Below are positions 15,328-24,300 of a DNA stretch of 48,176 nucleotides, piece after piece (within the stretch, counting starts at the first letter, position 1; every line of letters begins with the position of its first letter). This stretch comes from Wenzhouxiangellaceae bacterium (GTDB taxonomy: Bacteria; Pseudomonadota; Gammaproteobacteria; Xanthomonadales; Wenzhouxiangellaceae). The notes under the pieces are model-generated. The model did no database searches and was not told the DNA's origin. It worked only from the letters and a program-made list of their open reading frames with translations. The stretch is from positions 1 through 48,176 of the forward strand of contig JANQPN010000048.1 in assembly GCA_028289455.1 (NCBI GenBank), written 5' to 3'. A program made the translations under genes and the position numbers.

Positions 15328-17076
15328 ATGCGATTCATCACTTTATTTCTTTGTCATTTACTCATTTCATTTCAACCAGTACTAGCACAACAAAACTTTA
15401 GAGTAAGTCCTGATTTACCACCATTTGGTGATGCTTCAAACCTTTTTGCTATCAGTCCTGACAGTCAGTGGATAGTAACCGGTGCTGATACTACCCTCGA
15501 CGGCAGAGGAGATTTTTTTAGCGCCCGATTTGATCGCAGCCAAAATCCAGTTCGAATAACTCCGGAACCGGTTGAAGGAGGTCAGTTTTTTGCCGGTTTT
15601 AGAATTGATCCAAGCAGTACCCGTCTTGTATATCTTGCGGATCAAGAGACGGATGAAGCAGTTGAAATATTCAGCGTCCCTCTTGATGCTTCATCTCCAC
15701 CTGTGAAACTTAATCGAGACCTACTTCCGGACCAAAGAATCACATCACAATATGTAATGACAGACAATCAGGAAGTCCTATATATATCACGTGAGCTTGA
15801 CCCTGATCATAGTGAACTATTTATCGCACCAATTGATGGTTCAACGGAGTCAACCAGACTAAGTCAAGACCTGCCGTCAGGCAGCAATATATTTTCATTG
15901 ATCGGCGTTGATAATGCTCAGCGAAGGGCAATTTATTTTGGCACACCTCGTCAACCAGGCGTCGAAGATGTTTTATCAGTGGATATTGACCTTCCAGGCG
16001 ATACCATTAATTTAACAGAACAAATAAATCTGCCCGGGCAGGATATTTCTATATTTCCCGGCTTTTTAACTGATACATATGTGGTTTTCGAGGCAAGTGG
16101 CATTGGCGTACCTACCGAAGTCTATTCAGCACCCATTGATGGTTCTAGCCTAGCTGTTCAGCTTTCAGATTTTTCTGATTTAGGCTTCACGATAGTCAAT
16201 TCCTCACAAATCAGCGCATCAGGGAATGAAGTTTTATTCGTGGCATCCCAGAATAATTCAGATTATTTATTTATTGCGCCGATAGATGGCTCATCACCTG
16301 CGAGCATGGTGGTTTCTGCTGATGAAATATTGGGCCCAAATAGTAGTTTTGGTTTTATGCAATTAACTTCTGACTCTTCGCGGTTGGTTTTTACATTATT
16401 TGGATCTGGAGAGCGGAACCTGTACAGCCTGCGTCTATCAGAGGGGAGTGCACCAACTCTACTCAATCCAGAAAGCAATTCATCATTCTCATCTTTACGC
16501 AATATATCAATTACAGAAGATAATACTCGGGTAGTTTATATAACCAATCAGTTTGACACACAGCGCAACGAGCTTTTCTATGTGCCAATTGATGGAGGTC
16601 AAAGCATACTTTTGAATGAGCCTTTGCAGGGTAATAACGATGTTATAACCTATAGATTGTCACCCAATAGCTCATCAATCGCTTATTTAGCAAACCAAAC
16701 CGGTGAAGCCATTGAAGCATATCAGGTCACATTTGATAGCAATACAAGGCCAAGACGTTTAAATGGGAATCTTGTTGACGGCGGAAATGTTTTTGATGAT
16801 GGCTTATTTTTTTCATCCTTTGCGCTAGATTACACTCCAGATAATGAGTTTTTCATTTATTGGGCAGATCAGGATACCAATGGTCAATTCGAAGTGTACG
16901 CTACTAAACTACTCCCTGATCCATCAAGTGTGCCAGCATTTTCCAACTGGAGCTTATTCTTACTTATTGTCATCATCAGTTTGTTTACCTACTACCTGTT
17001 AAAGCGCGATCGAAAGCTAGGGCACCCATTTCTTATTTTGATAGTTCCGCACCTATGTCAACCTGATGAGATATAG
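15328..17076 (+). CDS. AT-rich secreted TolB-like propeller protein with IPTL-like tail
   Basis: A 582-residue protein. Residues 1-21 form a signal peptide (cleavage near VLA-QQ). The body is built of repeated blades, each carrying a strand like 'APIDGSS..VQL', 'VPLDASSPPVKL' or 'VPIDGGQSILL', together with 'SRLVFTLF' or 'TRVVYITNQ' strands. This is typical of TolB/WD40-like propellers. Near residue 535 'VPAFSNWSLFLL' opens a hydrophobic helix followed by KRDRK, a variant of the IPTL-CTERM tail. Unusually, about 20 more residues, partly hydrophobic, follow the basic cluster. The base composition differs from its neighbours: 16201-16260 is 42% G+C against 63% in 14581-14640. Recent transfer is possible. 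The ligand is unknown. Confidence 0.78.
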   Translation: MRFITLFLCHLLISFQPVLAQQNFRVSPDLPPFGDASNLFAISPDSQWIVTGADTTLDGRGDFFSARFDRSQNPVRITPEPVEGGQFFAGFRIDPSSTRLVYLADQETDEAVEIFSVPLDASSPPVKLNRDLLPDQRITSQYVMTDNQEVLYISRELDPDHSELFIAPIDGSTESTRLSQDLPSGSNIFSLIGVDNAQRRAIYFGTPRQPGVEDVLSVDIDLPGDTINLTEQINLPGQDISIFPGFLTDTYVVFEASGIGVPTEVYSAPIDGSSLAVQLSDFSDLGFTIVNSSQISASGNEVLFVASQNNSDYLFIAPIDGSSPASMVVSADEILGPNSSFGFMQLTSDSSRLVFTLFGSGERNLYSLRLSEGSAPTLLNPESNSSFSSLRNISITEDNTRVVYITNQFDTQRNELFYVPIDGGQSILLNEPLQGNNDVITYRLSPNSSSIAYLANQTGEAIEAYQVTFDSNTRPRRLNGNLVDGGNVFDDGLFFSSFALDYTPDNEFFIYWADQDTNGQFEVYATKLLPDPSSVPAFSNWSLFLLIVIISLFTYYLLKRDRKLGHPFLILIVPHLCQPDEI

Positions 17077-17102
17077 CAAAAAATCTATATTTTTATAAAA
17101 AA

Positions 17103-17123
17103 ACGGGGCGAAGATCGCCCCGT
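17103..17123 (-). terminator. Intrinsic terminator of the TonB-dependent receptor gene
   Basis: A 9-pair stem ACGGGGCGA / TCGCCCCGT with a 3-base loop lies 24 bases past the receptor stop. On the minus strand it is followed by a T-rich run (TTTTTTTATAAA). Confidence 0.85.
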
Positions 17124-17147
17124 AAACTGTCAGTTGATTCCTGACTC

Positions 17148-19448
17148 TTAGAATCTGCCGATAATGGAGAACCTGGCATTAATCGGCGCACCAACAGTAA
17201 TGTTGTTTGCAGTATGCGCATTCGGGAAGTAATCCGTATTGTTGAGGTTTTCGATGTTCAGCTGCAGCGTGATGTCATTGGTCAGCTGATAGTAAGCTGC
17301 CGCATCAATCCGCACAAAGCTGGGCAGGGTGGTGTTATTACCTGTGTCGGCAAAGCTTTCATCCTGATAGGTCAACCCAACACCAAAACCCAACCGTGAT
17401 GAAACACGGAAATTGTTCCAGATGCTGAAAGTGTGTTCCGGCAGCTCCCTAACGCGGAGACCATTTTCCTCGCCCTGTGCGATAACCACTTCACCTGCAT
17501 CATTCAGAATGTTGGAGGTAGCAACCTGATCACCTTCCAGGTAGCTGTATCCAGCTGCGACATACCACCAATCGTTGATCTGGCCCTGCAGCTGTGCTTC
17601 GAAACCATATATTTCAGAGTCAACCACAACCAGCGTACCTGCATTGTCATCGATAATGACACCGGTGTTCGGGTCAATGATGGCGGGTGCCTGCTGGGGT
17701 GAGCTCTGCTCTACTTCAAACAAGGCTGCAGTAAAACTCAGACTGTCGGCAAAATCCCATTTCAAACCCACTTCCAGATTCTGGAATGTGTTCGGGTCCA
17801 GCGTGTCATCATCCGGGGTATTTGGATCATCGGGGAGGTCGGCGAACTGCTCACCACTGCGCGGCAGGAAGCTTTCGCTGAAGCTACCGTAAATGGAGAT
17901 GTTTTCCCTAGGCTTGGCAACAAAACCAAGACGTGGTGAAAACTGAGAATCTGTTCTGCTGGTGATATCACGTTCACCGGTATCAATGAAAGTTTCAATG
18001 TTGTCTACAGTGATATCAAAGCTGTCAAAACGCACACCCAGAACCAGGTCAAGCCACGGTGCTACTTCAATTTCATCCTGGATGTAAGCAGAAAAGACCG
18101 TAATATCCGCTTCTGTTAAGTCATTCAGATCTGTCGTGAAGCTGTTTGTCGTCGGGTTACCGGATGCGTTAACCCCTACTCCATTGATTAAATTAAGCGG
18201 ACGATTTGCCAGGAAAAACTCAACATCGTCCTGGGTCTGGTCGAAGAATGCATTGAAACGGTCATTGTTGTTAACCGTATCGATAAATTCGCCGCCGGTT
18301 ACGATGGTGTGGTTGATGCTGCCGGTTGACAGCTCACCAATAAAATTGGCGGACAGTGTCAGGTTCTGGCGCTGGGTTGTATCGACATAGCCGTCAAGAC
18401 CCACAACATTGGTGGACTCATCGAAGCTGACTGGGAATAAGTTGGAATACAGCTTGTCATAATCCGCATAGGTGATGTTGAAATTACCCTTCAGGCTGTC
18501 ATTGAAATTATGCGCGATGGTGGCTCTGGCAATATGCGCCTGAATGTTAGAAGTGTTAAGTTCAGGATCACCGAAGGTGATGTCATCCAGTTCCTCTGCA
18601 GGCCTGCCATCAGCACCGGCTGGAATACCACGGTCCAGGAATCGCTCGTTGTTGATATATTCATAGGACACATTCAGCGAGGTGTTGGGCGAAAGCTCAA
18701 TATAAGCGGTCGGATTAAAACCAAAACGCTCGCCGTCAAAGAAATCCCTATGATTGTTCAGGCCTTCATAATAAGCGTTCAATCGTACAGCGGCGTTGTC
18801 GCTGACACCGTAATTTCCATCCAGTTGAACCGTGGTTGCACCAAAAGTATCCAGCGCACCCAGGTAACTGCCGAAATTATGACCGATAACCGCTTTTTTG
18901 GTGACCCGGTTGATGATACCGCCGGTGCCGCCGCGGCCAAAGAACAGCGCGTTGGGACCTCGCAGAATCTCCACCTGTTCCAGGTTATACAGTGAGCGAT
19001 AGTACTGAACGTCATCGCGTACACCATCAATAAAGAAATCAGCGGTTGAGCGAACCCCACGGATCACGATCGCATCACGGTGGCCCTCACCCTGTGATTG
19101 ATTGACACCTGGTGTGTAAAGCACGATATCGCCAATGCTGTCGAAACCCTGCTGGATAATCTGATCAGCGGTTACGATTGAGAGCGATTGCGGCACATCG
19201 ATAATCGGTGTCGGCGTTCTCAACGCCTGGACCTGATCGGTATAAAGGTGTTCACCCACAACGGTGATGGTGTCCAAAGACTCATTGTCCAGCTGGCCAA
19301 CTGCGTCGGCCTCTGCATCAGCAGCAGTTGCAGCTTCCGCTACCACACCCTCTTCCAGTGTTTCATCCTGCTGGGCCATGGTGAGGGGTGAGTTAAACAG
19401 CGCAATCAGTGTAATGGCACTGCTTAAACCAATTATCGACTTGTTCAT
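17148..19448 (-). CDS. TonB-dependent siderophore receptor
   Basis: A 766-residue outer-membrane receptor for ferric siderophores (FhuE/FpvA/Fiu-like class). Residues 1-25 form a signal peptide (cleavage near TMA-QQ). The TonB-box-like region is 'DTITVVGEHL'. The plug domain runs from 'TPTPIIDVPQSLSIVTADQI' through 'IVIRGVRSTADFFIDGVRDD' to 'EILRGPNALFFGRGGTGGIINRVTKK' (about 75-185). The rest is a 22-strand barrel ending in 'ARFSIIGRF', with the C-terminal Phe required by the BAM machinery. The siderophore cannot be predicted, and no biosynthesis or inner-membrane transport genes lie nearby. The upstream region contains a Fur-like site, and a good terminator follows. Confidence 0.93.
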   Translation of the reverse strand: MNKSIIGLSSAITLIALFNSPLTMAQQDETLEEGVVAEAATAADAEADAVGQLDNESLDTITVVGEHLYTDQVQALRTPTPIIDVPQSLSIVTADQIIQQGFDSIGDIVLYTPGVNQSQGEGHRDAIVIRGVRSTADFFIDGVRDDVQYYRSLYNLEQVEILRGPNALFFGRGGTGGIINRVTKKAVIGHNFGSYLGALDTFGATTVQLDGNYGVSDNAAVRLNAYYEGLNNHRDFFDGERFGFNPTAYIELSPNTSLNVSYEYINNERFLDRGIPAGADGRPAEELDDITFGDPELNTSNIQAHIARATIAHNFNDSLKGNFNITYADYDKLYSNLFPVSFDESTNVVGLDGYVDTTQRQNLTLSANFIGELSTGSINHTIVTGGEFIDTVNNNDRFNAFFDQTQDDVEFFLANRPLNLINGVGVNASGNPTTNSFTTDLNDLTEADITVFSAYIQDEIEVAPWLDLVLGVRFDSFDITVDNIETFIDTGERDITSRTDSQFSPRLGFVAKPRENISIYGSFSESFLPRSGEQFADLPDDPNTPDDDTLDPNTFQNLEVGLKWDFADSLSFTAALFEVEQSSPQQAPAIIDPNTGVIIDDNAGTLVVVDSEIYGFEAQLQGQINDWWYVAAGYSYLEGDQVATSNILNDAGEVVIAQGEENGLRVRELPEHTFSIWNNFRVSSRLGFGVGLTYQDESFADTGNNTTLPSFVRIDAAAYYQLTNDITLQLNIENLNNTDYFPNAHTANNITVGAPINARFSIIGRF

Positions 19449-19492
19449 TCGGGTAATCTCGCTTAAGGCAAATTAAAGTTAACTTGTTTGTA

Positions 19493-19511
19493 ATTGAAAA
19501 TCATTCGCAAT
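19493..19511 (-). promoter_or_regulatory. Fur-box-like site upstream of the siderophore receptor
   Basis: The 19 bases ATTGAAAATCATTCGCAAT resemble the Fur consensus (GATAATGATAATCATTATC), best over TGAAAATCATT. A second partial copy follows as a direct repeat: CATTCGCAATTGTAAG and CATTCGCGAATGTAAA, 17 bases apart. The position 45 bases upstream of the receptor start fits iron repression. Confidence 0.55.
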
Positions 19512-19675
19512 TGTAAGTCATTCGCGAATGTAAATCTATTACAATTTACAAATCAGCCATTCAGCGACTTGTCAGGATAAAAAAGATTATGTTTTTGTTG
19601 ATGCCGCCAGGCCTGATAACCCATTGATAACTGGGCCAACAGTTACTAATTGAGTGAATTGAGATTACTTTAGAA

Positions 19676-19751
19676 TGGTGCCGGTTGACGGATTCGAACC
19701 GCCGACCCACTGATTACAAATCAGTTGCTCTACCAGCTGAGCTAAACCGGC
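19676..19751 (-). tRNA. tRNA-Thr (anticodon TGT)
   Basis: On the minus strand the sequence runs from GCCGGTT (acceptor) through TAGCTCAGCTGGTAGAGC (D arm) and CTGATTTGTAATCAG (anticodon arm, TGT in the loop). It then continues through GGCGGTTCGAATCCGTC (T arm) to AACCGGC, the discriminator A and an encoded CCA. All four arms pair. The total is 76 bases including CCA. It is a single tRNA, not in a cluster. Confidence 0.97.
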
Positions 19752-19769
19752 ATTCCAGATGGGAGGCGT

Positions 19770-19799
19770 ATTTTAACTGTTTGGTGGGTTCTTCTACAA
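19770..19799 (-). promoter_or_regulatory. Probable promoter of tRNA-Thr
   Basis: On the minus strand TTGTAG (-35) and TAAAAT (-10) are separated by 18 bases. The -10 ends 19 bases before the tRNA 5' end, which leaves a short leader of about a dozen bases. Confidence 0.5.
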
Positions 19800-19875
19800 C
19801 CCTGGTGAATGCTCTGCCGGCCATCACCCGTTGGAGCACGTCTCCACGGATGGAAAAAGCTTATAACACCCTTAC

Positions 19876-19943
19876 TGTAGGAGCTGACATGTCTGCGACC
19901 GGGAATACCCGGATGCATGGTCGCAGACATGTCAGCTCCTACA
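19876..19943. repeat. REP-like doublet: perfect 25-bp inverted repeat
   Basis: The arms 19876-19900 and 19919-19943 are perfect reverse complements, each starting TGTAGGAGCTGACATG and ending in TGCGACC. The 18-base spacer contains the mini-hairpin GGGAATACCC. Each arm also holds the inner palindrome GACATGTC. The GTAGGAGC...CGACC frame is that of the abundant REP-like elements I know from Xanthomonadales-type genomes. Only this doublet occurs in the window. It lies in the gap between tRNA-Thr and apbE (19752-20171), which has no gene. Confidence 0.8.
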
Positions 19944-20019
19944 AGAGTATTCAATATCCGGATCAAAAAATGCAGTTGTTGCGCTGATGTAAACAGGCTG
20001 TCATATAGATGCTATATCC

Positions 20020-20158
20020 TGTGCGCGTTTCCCAAGAAATGCACAACGTACGTACAACAGCTGTTTGATTTTGAATTTACAGTTCAGGAATCGGAAAAAC
20101 CAATAACAGGTAATGGATTACCTTTTCATTGCAGCGAAGCCACGGCTTCGCTTTTTTA
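20020..20158 (+). ncRNA. Candidate small RNA ending at an orphan terminator
   Basis: A strong plus-strand terminator (20133-20158) has no plus-strand gene upstream; the nearest is more than 3 kb away. The preceding 110 bases contain a small hairpin GGTAA-TGGA-TTACC (20109-20122) with GGA in its loop, and another GGA in CAGGAATCGG (20085-20094). These recall CsrA/RsmA-binding sites. No convincing promoter was found: TTGTTG near 19976 and TATAGA near 20004 are poorly spaced. The 5' end is a guess. Alternatively, the hairpin could serve only as a weak transcript end for the minus-strand apbE. Confidence 0.25.
20133..20158 (+). terminator. Strong plus-strand intrinsic terminator without an upstream gene
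   Basis: AGCGAAGCC (20133-20141) and GGCTTCGCT (20144-20152) form a 9-pair stem with a 2-base apex, followed by TTTTT (20153-20157). On the minus strand the stem is followed by GCAATG, so its polarity is plus. Confidence 0.75.
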
Positions 20159-20171
20159 TTGGATAAAAGGA

Positions 20172-21200
20172 TTAATCAAGGACTGCCTGCATTGCCGGGC
20201 TGATCACTGTTTCGAAGCCGGATCCCGCTTTACGAACCAGAAACAATGCTGCTATTGAATGCGCTTCCGCCAGCTGCAGCCCCTGATCTTCTCCCAGCAC
20301 CAGCAGAGCCGTTGCCCATACATCAGCCTGCATGGTGGTTGCTGCGACTACCGTAACCGATGCCGTCTGGTGCTTCACCGGGTAACCGCTGCGCGGATCG
20401 ATAATATGGGAAAAGCGCCGGCCATCCTGTACATAAAAATTCAGATAATCACCGGAGGTGGCCACTCCCTGATCGTGCAACCCAAGTACCTGCTGTGCTT
20501 GAGGCGTTTCTGCATCCGGTTGCTGAATACCGACCTGCCATGGCCGGCCATCTGGATTAACACCGGCAGCACGCAGCTCACCACCTATTTCAACCAGATA
20601 GTTGTCGACACCGGCGCCCGACAGATGATCCGCGAGCACATCGGCGCCATAGCCTTTGGCGATCGCGGATAAATCGATCTGCAGCCCGCTTACACGCTTA
20701 CGCAACCCGGGCGGTTGTGTACGCCACTCCAGCTGGCCATAACCGATACCGGCCATCAGCCCGGCAACTTCAGCATCGGCGGGACGTTGCGTGGTTATGC
20801 GTGTTCCGAAGCCCCAAAGCTCCACCAGCGGCCCGACCGTGATATCAAACGCCCCTTCGGTCAAATGGCTGATCTGCTGAGCCGCCGCCGCCACGCCGGC
20901 GAACTCTGCTGAAATGGGAAACCAGTCTGTTGATTGCGACTGATTAAAACGGCTGATCTCAGAGTCCGGCTGGTAAGTGGACATCTGACGGTTAATCTCT
21001 GCCAGCAGCTGTTCCAGCCGGTTTTGCAGCTCGGCTGTATCCAGCTGGTCGGGAAGCGCATGCATCTGGATCGAATACGTGGTCCCCATAGTGAGCCCAT
21101 CGATATAAACCACTCCATCATGTCGCTGTGCATCACAGGCAACCAGACATAACAATGCACCCATCGTTAATAACCAGCAATGGAATTTATCAATACTCAC
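20172..21200 (-). CDS. apbE: FAD:protein FMN transferase (ApbE), lipoprotein
   Basis: A 342-residue ApbE-family enzyme that attaches FMN covalently to a Thr of flavoproteins such as NqrB/NqrC or RnfD/RnfG, in the periplasm. The N-terminal signal ends in the lipobox LVAC (residues 19-22). Core motifs are 'TMGTTYSIQM', 'MSTYQPDSEISRFN', 'TEGAFDITVGPLVELWGFG' and 'IDLSAIAKGYGADVLA'. Further on are 'VEIGGELRAAG', the Mg-binding 'IDPRSGYPV' and the late 'ADVWATALLVLG'. The start is GTG, because no ATG sits ahead of the signal; the ribosome binding site is weak. No target flavoprotein is nearby, so the partner is encoded elsewhere. A terminator lies between it and the upstream BNR gene. Confidence 0.93.
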   Translation of the reverse strand: MSIDKFHCWLLTMGALLCLVACDAQRHDGVVYIDGLTMGTTYSIQMHALPDQLDTAELQNRLEQLLAEINRQMSTYQPDSEISRFNQSQSTDWFPISAEFAGVAAAAQQISHLTEGAFDITVGPLVELWGFGTRITTQRPADAEVAGLMAGIGYGQLEWRTQPPGLRKRVSGLQIDLSAIAKGYGADVLADHLSGAGVDNYLVEIGGELRAAGVNPDGRPWQVGIQQPDAETPQAQQVLGLHDQGVATSGDYLNFYVQDGRRFSHIIDPRSGYPVKHQTASVTVVAATTMQADVWATALLVLGEDQGLQLAEAHSIAALFLVRKAGSGFETVISPAMQAVLD

Positions 21201-21313
21201 GGCATTACGCCTGGCCCTGTCCAGTTAATCAGTATGGTTTCACGTCATCACACAAGCTGCAATGATTGTGAATCAATCCACATCCAGCCGGCATGGGTAC
21301 TTCAGAAAGAAGC

Positions 21314-21336
21314 AAGCCGCACCAGAGGTGCGGCTT
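21314..21336 (-). terminator. Intrinsic terminator after the BNR-repeat gene
   Basis: A 10-pair stem AAGCCGCACC / GGTGCGGCTT with loop AGA lies 51 bases past the stop at 21387. On the minus strand it runs on into TGCTTCTTTCTG, which is only moderately T-rich. Confidence 0.65.
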
Positions 21337-21386
21337 CACAGTTAAGGATCAGATTTTCAACCCGCGTTTTCCGCGGGCAGTCATCA

Positions 21387-24300
21387 TTATTCTGGAATCG
21401 GGCTGCCGGGAGTCCATGGCGCACCGGCATCACGCAGACGCTGCTCCAGTGCCGGAATCCGCTGTTCGCTCAGTGATTTCAACCGTTGACGGATATCGGC
21501 AAATTCCTGCTCGGCAATTTCCAGACTGCGCCGGTGAGTCGGTGTCGGACCATAGGTGGACAAGCCTGTACCAATGGTTGCAACAAACATTCTGGTACCG
21601 ATGGTATGCGGGCCTTTCTCGCCGACCTGGTTCTTCGACTGGTTGCCACCCAAGACTTCTTCAATCGCGTACAGATCCTGTTCCAGCTGATAGATTTCGC
21701 GGCCCATGCTGCCGGGCTCGGCATTGCTGCGTTCCAACGCGGTCTTCAGATTACCCAGCTTCTCACGGCTGCTGGCAATAACCTGATTGGCTGCACTGGT
21801 AGCACGCTGCAGATCAGCAATCTGCTTCCAGAATGCGACGGTTTCTTCCGGTTCCGCGCCGGCCAGGGCGCCGGTGCGCATACGCTCAACGGTAAACGGA
21901 CGTGGTCCTGACAGCTGAGTGGTCTGGCCATCAATCTGCTTGGCCATTTCCACCGTGTAATCACCGGGAACAGCCAGATGACCCTGTGGCTGGCCACCAA
22001 ACGGGCCACCGCCGCCGCCGACTGCATCAGTTGCAGGGAAGCGCAGATCCCAGGCTACCCGGTGGAAACCTTTACCGGCAGGACCATTAATCCGCCGCAC
22101 CACATTTCCGTCGCTGTCACGTACTGTGAGAATGATCGCAGGCGCAGGCTGTCTGCGTTCCGCCTCAACCGCATCCCATCCGGGGAACGGCACATCATCA
22201 CCATTTTCAATCAGTTCTTTTTCATTTTCCGTGCGGCTCTGCTTATCTGTTTTGTAGCCATCCGCCAGATAATAGGTAAATACGGCCCCAAACGGCGGGT
22301 TGGGCGCATTGTAATGCGTGGCACCCTGCGAGCCTTTCTCACCGAATCCGAGTACCGGGCGCTCGATGTACCACCAGGCTTTACGGGTATCGAATAAAGT
22401 AGCTTCTTCATCCAACATGGCTTCGGTAACGTCACGCAGCGGCGCGTAATCATCCAGTATCCAGAAGCCACGGCCGAAACTCGCGCCTACAAGATCATTC
22501 TCACGGCGCTGGATGGCCAGGTCACGGAACGAGATGGTTGGTACATCACCGGTCAGTTGTACCCAGTTGTCACCACTGTCAATGGTGAAGAAAATACCGA
22601 ATTCGGTGCCGGCAAACATCAGCTCAGGTTTGACATGATCCTGAACCACGCGCCATACCAGGTGACGGTCCGGCAGATCGCTGGCAATCGAAGTCCAGCT
22701 GCGGCCGCGGTTGGTGCTTTTCAGCAGGTAGGGTTTGAAGTCGCCAAATTTGTGATTATCCAATGCGACATAAACGGTATCTGCATCAAACAGATCAGCC
22801 TTAATGTCATTAACAAAGGCAGTATCCGGCACATCGGGCAGATCACCTACTGGAATTGCCGTCCAGTTTGCTCCGCCATCACTGGTTACCTGGATGAAGC
22901 CATCATCGGTACCGGCGTATAAAATCCCATCCTGAACCGGAGATTCCGCCAGTGAAGTAATGGTGTTGTAAGTCGACATGGCCAGCACATCCCATGGAGC
23001 ATCCCAGCTCCACTGCCGGTCCATTACTTCCAGGGTAATGCGTTCCTCATTACGAGTCAGATCGCCCGACAGTGCCTGCCAGGAATCACCGCGGTTATCT
23101 GAACGCCACACCCGCTGCGAAGCAAAGTAGATTCGCTTGGGATCATGCGCACTGACCAGAATTGGTGCGTCCCAGTTAAACCGCTCGGTCGGTGCACCGG
23201 CTTCGGGCTGAGGCTGAATGTAGACAATTTCACCGGTGGTCCGGTCTACCCGCACCAGGTTACCCTGCTGCCATTCGGAGTAGATGATATCCGGGTTGCC
23301 CGGCTCGGTTGCCGGTTGATGACCATCGCCGAACAGCGTGATGAACCAGTCGGCTGTGCGAATCCCATGGACATTGTCGGTACGCGATGGCGCGCCTTGG
23401 GTGTTGTTGTCCTGGGTACCGCCGAAAACATTATAAAAAGGCTCGGCATCATCAACCGCCACTTTGTAAAACTGAGTGACCGGCAGGTTGGAAATGTAAC
23501 GCCAGTTTTTGGCTAGATCGAAACTTTCATACAGACCGCCATCGGTGCCCACCAGCAGATAGTCCGGGTCATCCGTAAATACCATGGCATGGTTGTCACT
23601 GTGCTTGTGTGCTTCTTCCATAATGCGGAAGTTGCTGCCACCGTCATCGGACACCTGCACGCGGACATCCATCAGATAGATGCGATCAAACGCATGCGGG
23701 CTGGCGACCAGTTCCTGATAGTAATGCGGACCGGTAGCTCCGGAAACGGTATCCGAGCGTTTTTCCCAGGAACTGCCGCGGTTGGCGGAACGGTACACCG
23801 CACCGGTACGCTGATTCAGCTCAATAGCCGCATACAGCACATCCGGGTTCTGCGGTGAAATGGCCAGGCCGATTTTACCCAGATTGCCACCGGGCAGGCC
23901 TTTGCTAAGTTTTTCCCAGGATTCACCACCATCTGACGAACGGTGGATGCCGGAATTAGGTCCACCACCCACATAGGCGGCTACGGTGCGATGATGCTGC
24001 CAGGTAGCGGCATACAGTACGTCCGGGTTGCGCGGATCAATCACCACATCGGTAACCCCCGTCCAAACGTCATCACCTTCATCACCGACCAGGGTACGTT
24101 CCCAGTTCTGGCCGCCGTCGGTTGTTTTATACAGTCCACGCTCACCACCCTTGTTCCAGAGTGGGCCCTGAACGGCCACCCACAGGGTGTTGGAGTCTTT
24201 CGGATGAACGATGATCTTACTGATGTGCTCGCTGTCTTTCAGGCCCATGTTCTGCCAGCTGGCGCCACCGTCCTGACTGCGATAGATACCGTCGCCATAA

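Noticed and set aside
19917..20258. Open frame of 113 codons on the plus strand across the REP-like arm and the orphan terminator
   Set aside because: It begins inside the inverted repeat, crosses a strong terminator and runs into the end of apbE in antisense. Its composition is not protein-like.
21486..21911. Plus-strand open frames of 60-160 codons opposite the BNR-repeat gene
   Set aside because: They are antisense shadows of a well-supported gene with BNR motifs, and none has a ribosome binding site or recognisable domain.
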